From Lachnospiraceae bacterium (GTDB taxonomy: Bacteria > Bacillota > Clostridia > Lachnospirales > Lachnospiraceae): a stretch of DNA of 64,000 nucleotides. How positions within the stretch are numbered: position 1 is the first letter of the stretch; every line of letters starts with the position of its first letter. Made by a program: the position numbers and the translations under genes. Shown in pieces: positions 61,852 to 64,000 of this stretch. The notes under the pieces were generated by a model, which was not told where the DNA came from, did no database searches, and worked only from the letters and a program-made list of their open reading frames with translations. The DNA lies in NCBI GenBank assembly GCA_902363825.1, contig CABJBK010000006.1, positions 1-64,000 on the forward strand. The letters are read 5' to 3'.

Positions 61852-62241
61852 CTATTTCGTCCGTTTGCTGTCTGCTTTTGCCTGGAATTTCTCATTCTGG
61901 ATGATAAAACGTTCATGCTCGCCTTCTCCGATCACGCCGGTCTCATCCATCGCCTTTACATGGAATACCAGTCTGCGTCCGTCTATCTCGGTCAGCTCTG
62001 TCTCGCAGGTCACTTTCATGCCGACCGGTGTCGGTGCCATATGCTTAACGTTTAACAAAGTACCCACGGTTCCTGATCCTTCCTCAAGATACTCGGAAAC
62101 GCTCATCCAAGCGGTTTTTTCCATTAACGCTGTCATCGCCGGTGTCGCGAACACCTGAAGCGTTCCGCTTCCCATTGTCTTTGCTGTATTGCTTTCATCT
62201 ACCATAACCGTCTGTGTACCACGGATTCCTTTTTCCAACAT
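61852..62241 (-). CDS. Hotdog-fold thioesterase (FlK-like)
   Basis: A 129-residue acyl-CoA thioesterase-like protein of the FlK (fluoroacetyl-CoA thioesterase) type. Visible: VFATPAMTALMEKTAW near 30 (the catalytic Glu region), GTLLNVKHMAPTPVGMKVTCETEL near 60 and GEHERFIIQNEKF near 108. The start at 62241 has aaggagg upstream, and the protein then fits the family length. The methyltransferase-like gene follows after two bases. Confidence 0.85.
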   Translation of the reverse strand: MLEKGIRGTQTVMVDESNTAKTMGSGTLQVFATPAMTALMEKTAWMSVSEYLEEGSGTVGTLLNVKHMAPTPVGMKVTCETELTEIDGRRLVFHVKAMDETGVIGEGEHERFIIQNEKFQAKADSKRTK

Positions 62242-62293
62242 CTTTTTATCCTCCTTGTATGTCTGATGGTATCTTTTTGATCCTTTGTTTAGT

Positions 62294-62470
62294 TTACCAT
62301 GGAAAATCATCCGCGGCAATACCGCCCTGCCTCTCTTTTTGTTCCGGTTTGTAGACATTTTTTGACTGCGCGCGGTACATGCGCCCCGTCTCATCACGGA
62401 TACAGCCGTCTTCCTCGGACAGCGAAAAATGTTTTGCCCGGATTCCCGGCTTCCAGTCTTTTTGCTCCAT
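62294..62470 (-). CDS. Small 58-residue protein ending in an acidic-aromatic tip
   Basis: An open frame of 58 residues, MEQKDWKPGIRAKHFSLSEE at the start and AADDFPW at the end, on the minus strand 52 bases upstream of the thioesterase gene. It has balanced composition and no low-complexity stretches; an aagagag site lies just before the ATG, though close. The C-terminal DDFPW resembles the acidic-hydrophobic tips of SSB-type partners. I know no family. The rest of the 368-bp gap (62242-62609) holds the thioesterase ribosome site and an AT-rich leader for the AIM24 gene. Confidence 0.5.
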   Translation of the reverse strand: MEQKDWKPGIRAKHFSLSEEDGCIRDETGRMYRAQSKNVYKPEQKERQGGIAADDFPW

Positions 62471-62609
62471 ACTCTCTTATGACCCTTTCTTTTTTGCTAT
62501 TTTATTCAGATTTTCTTAATTTTTGCACTTTCCCTATACAGCCGGTAATATTTTCCTTTATAATGATTTCGGAGTTAGTTAAAATATTTATCTATATCAG
62601 GAGGTACCA

Positions 62610-63467
62610 ATGATATCACTTAACAATCTGGCAAATAATCCAAATATGACTGCCATCGCAAACAAAGGCGTGTTTACGGTATTCGAACATCAGAAAGATA
62701 TGAGTGTTTCCCCGGCATACGCGTCTGTTGCTTATTTTATGCACGAAATGAACGTGCGCAAACGTCAGGTTCTCTGTAACCTGAACAATTCCGCTGTCCG
62801 CATCCAGGCGGGTGCCATGCAGTGGGCCGCAGGTCAGGTCGAATCCGAGACCGGTGTAAAAGGTGTCGGTGATTTTATCGGCAAGGCATTCAAAGGTGCT
62901 GTCACCAACGAATCCGCTGTCAAACCGATCTACCGCGGATCCGGGTTTTTGATGTTAGAGCCGACTTACCGCTATATCATTTTAGAAGATATCGGCGCGT
63001 GGGAGGGCGGCATCGTATTGGACGATGGTCTGTTCCTTGCCTGTGACGCAAGTCTGGATGAAAAGATCGTATCCAGAACCAACGCTTCCTCTGCTTTCCT
63101 TGGCGGAGAGGGACTTTTTAATCTCTCACTGACCGGTCAGGGCATCGCGGTTTTGGAAAGCCCGGTTCCAAGAGAGGAGTTACTTGAGATCGAAGTACAA
63201 AACGATACCGTAAAGATCGATGGAAACATGGCGATCGCCTGGTCTTCCTCCCTGCAGTTTACCGTAGAGAAATCCTCCAAAAGCCTGATGGGCTCCGCGA
63301 TCAACGGCGAAGGATTTGTAAACGTATACCGTGGCACCGGAAAGATCCTGCTCGCGCCGACTATTAACGGCACGACCATGTCCTCCGCAAACGGACCGAA
63401 GGAGAGCAGCACCATCTCTTCCAAAGGCCTGGTATCCAGTGTGGTAAAAAGCGCGCTTGACCTTTAA
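62610..63467 (+). CDS. AIM24 family protein
   Basis: A 285-residue AIM24/DUF124 protein, a beta-helical TRAP-like fold whose bacterial role is not known; the mitochondrial relative affects inner-membrane organisation. Features: AIANKGVFTVFEHQKDMSV, the membrane-type middle AYFMHEMNVRKRQVLCNL, IYRGSGFLMLEPTYRYIILEDIG and GEGLFNLSLTGQGIAVLESPVPREELLE. Start at 62610 has aggaggt upstream. A TATAAT at about 62554-62559 may be the -10, with no good -35. It is monocistronic. Confidence 0.87.
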   Translation: MISLNNLANNPNMTAIANKGVFTVFEHQKDMSVSPAYASVAYFMHEMNVRKRQVLCNLNNSAVRIQAGAMQWAAGQVESETGVKGVGDFIGKAFKGAVTNESAVKPIYRGSGFLMLEPTYRYIILEDIGAWEGGIVLDDGLFLACDASLDEKIVSRTNASSAFLGGEGLFNLSLTGQGIAVLESPVPREELLEIEVQNDTVKIDGNMAIAWSSSLQFTVEKSSKSLMGSAINGEGFVNVYRGTGKILLAPTINGTTMSSANGPKESSTISSKGLVSSVVKSALDL

Positions 63468-63469
63468 AA

Positions 63470-63512
63470 AATACGCAGGGACTGTCGAACCGGCAGTTCC
63501 TGCGTTTCTTTT
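63470..63512. terminator. Terminator after the AIM24 gene
   Basis: Stem acgcagggactg/cagttcctgcgt with one wobble. T-rich on the plus side and a T-run on the minus side, so it can also serve the leftward small gene ending at 63534. Confidence 0.85.
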
Positions 63513-63533
63513 GTATTGTATCTGCGATCCCGT

Positions 63534-63728
63534 TTAAACCATCGCATCCAGATTTGCGATATCGTTCACCAGATTCTGCATCTCACGTTTGGAGCGCACA
63601 TTGCGTGCCGCCTCGATCACCTGATGCTTTTCTTCTTCTCCCATCGCGGAAAAATTATTCATTGCCTTTTCATTCATGGCAAGCCCGAATCCGAGTCCCA
63701 TCGGAAGTTCATTCTTATTGTCTAACAT
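63534..63728 (-). CDS. Small conserved-looking protein coupled to spoVAC
   Basis: A 64-residue cytoplasmic protein: MLDNKNELPMGLGFGLAMNE, then a helical region (EEEKHQVIEAARNVRSKREMQ). I recognise it as a type of small Firmicute protein, but no function is known. The ATG overlaps the spoVAC stop by one base (TAATG), with ggggtgat upstream inside spoVAC, so it is translationally coupled. That suggests sporulation-linked expression. Confidence 0.7.
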   Translation of the reverse strand: MLDNKNELPMGLGFGLAMNEKAMNNFSAMGEEEKHQVIEAARNVRSKREMQNLVNDIANLDAMV

Positions 63729-64000
63729 TACATCACCCCACATATTTTTAAGATCCAGTAAATAAATCCAAGCACCCAGCTCGAAAATATTCCATATAAG
63801 ATGACCGGTCCCGCGATCGTAAAGATCTTACAGCCGATCCCGAAAACCTGTCCCTCCTTTTTGAATTCGATCGCCGGAGCGGCAACGGAATTGGCAAAAC
63901 CGGTGATCGGGACGAGTGCGCCTGCGCCGCCGAATTTTGCGATCTGCGGATAAATATTAAAGCCTGTCAGAAGAACACTCAAAAGCACCAGAAGCATACT
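63728..64000 (-). CDS. spoVAC: Stage V sporulation protein AC (3' part; runs off the window)
   Basis: The C-terminal ~90 residues of SpoVAC, a mechanosensitive-type membrane subunit of the Ca-dipicolinate channel. Visible: IAKFGGAGALVPITGFANSVAAPAIEFKKEGQVFGIGCKIFTIAGPVILYG, the family signature, followed by a final membrane segment. The start lies beyond position 64000. In many Firmicutes spoVAC, spoVAD and spoVAE are contiguous; here spoVAD is 13.6 kb away. Confidence 0.93.
   Translation of the reverse strand, partial: SMLLVLLSVLLTGFNIYPQIAKFGGAGALVPITGFANSVAAPAIEFKKEGQVFGIGCKIFTIAGPVILYGIFSSWVLGFIYWILKICGVM

Noticed and set aside
62299..62613. Plus-strand frame of 104 residues upstream of the AIM24 gene
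   Set aside because: No ribosome site, biased composition, and it is antisense to a better small frame and to the AIM24 leader.

Overview
The window looks like chromosomal DNA of a spore-forming gut Firmicute, most likely a Lachnospiraceae member of the Roseburia/Agathobacter type. This is inferred from protein character and gene content; no database was searched. Pointers are spoVAC, spoVAD and spoVAE, lysine synthesis by the dapL route, an archaeal-type AspRS with GatCAB, a DUF5721-like protein, an Rpn-type nuclease, YesM/YesN-type two-component genes next to a ribose-type ABC importer, and clean sigma-A promoters. No rRNA, tRNA, CRISPR array, prophage or complete insertion sequence was found. 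Most genes lie on the minus strand in short operons.

Layout. 1-3400: an Rpn-family nuclease with a tandem structured repeat at its 3' end, and a secreted repeat protein with cell-wall-binding modules. 3.4-14.4 kb: housekeeping and envelope genes (PPK2-type polyphosphate kinase, DegV, transglutaminase lipoprotein, M18 peptidase, DUF5721, cold-shock protein, LspA, MYG1, S8 protease, K+/H+ antiporter). 14.4-21.7 kb: clpX and lepB, then aspS-gatC-gatA-gatB behind a T-box leader whose specifier reads Asn. 21.7-25 kb: a compact three-gene operon with a radical SAM protein translationally coupled to a membrane protein bearing an alternating Cys-Ala tail. 25-28.8 kb: asnA, then dapA-dapB behind a lysine riboswitch, and a corrinoid adenosyltransferase. 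28.8-31.7 kb: a double-OB ssDNA-binding protein and typA. 31.7-39.8 kb: a ribose-type importer (rbsA-rbsC-rbsB) followed by a response regulator, an intramembrane-type histidine kinase and a degenerate RbsA paralogue lacking nucleotide-binding motifs. 39.9-46.3 kb: glucokinase, M23 peptidase, dapL, and hisA-glnA-ANTAR. 46.5-50.3 kb: guaB, a small lipoprotein, spoVAE and spoVAD. 50.3-54 kb: queT with a structured leader, a divergent HTH/acyltransferase pair around a 20-bp palindrome, and a serine hydrolase. 54-59.6 kb: a carbohydrate ABC importer without its ATPase, and an AmtB-PII fusion with a terminator in its leader. 59.7-64 kb: a membrane-anchored sigma-like protein, a methyltransferase-thioesterase pair, a 58-residue small protein, an AIM24 protein, and the 3' part of spoVAC with a small partner gene.

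How genes work together. Nitrogen status recurs: glnA with an ANTAR regulator, amtB fused to PII behind a leader terminator with an ANTAR-like hexaloop, asnA, and the Asn-tRNA amidation operon. Lysine/DAP synthesis is split between dapAB and dapL. Both loci carry one copy of the same 132-bp repeat placed against an intrinsic terminator. The strongest candidates for undescribed biology are the radical SAM / Cys-Ala-tail operon, the pseudo-RbsA in the sugar two-component operon, and the two terminator-abutting repeat families.
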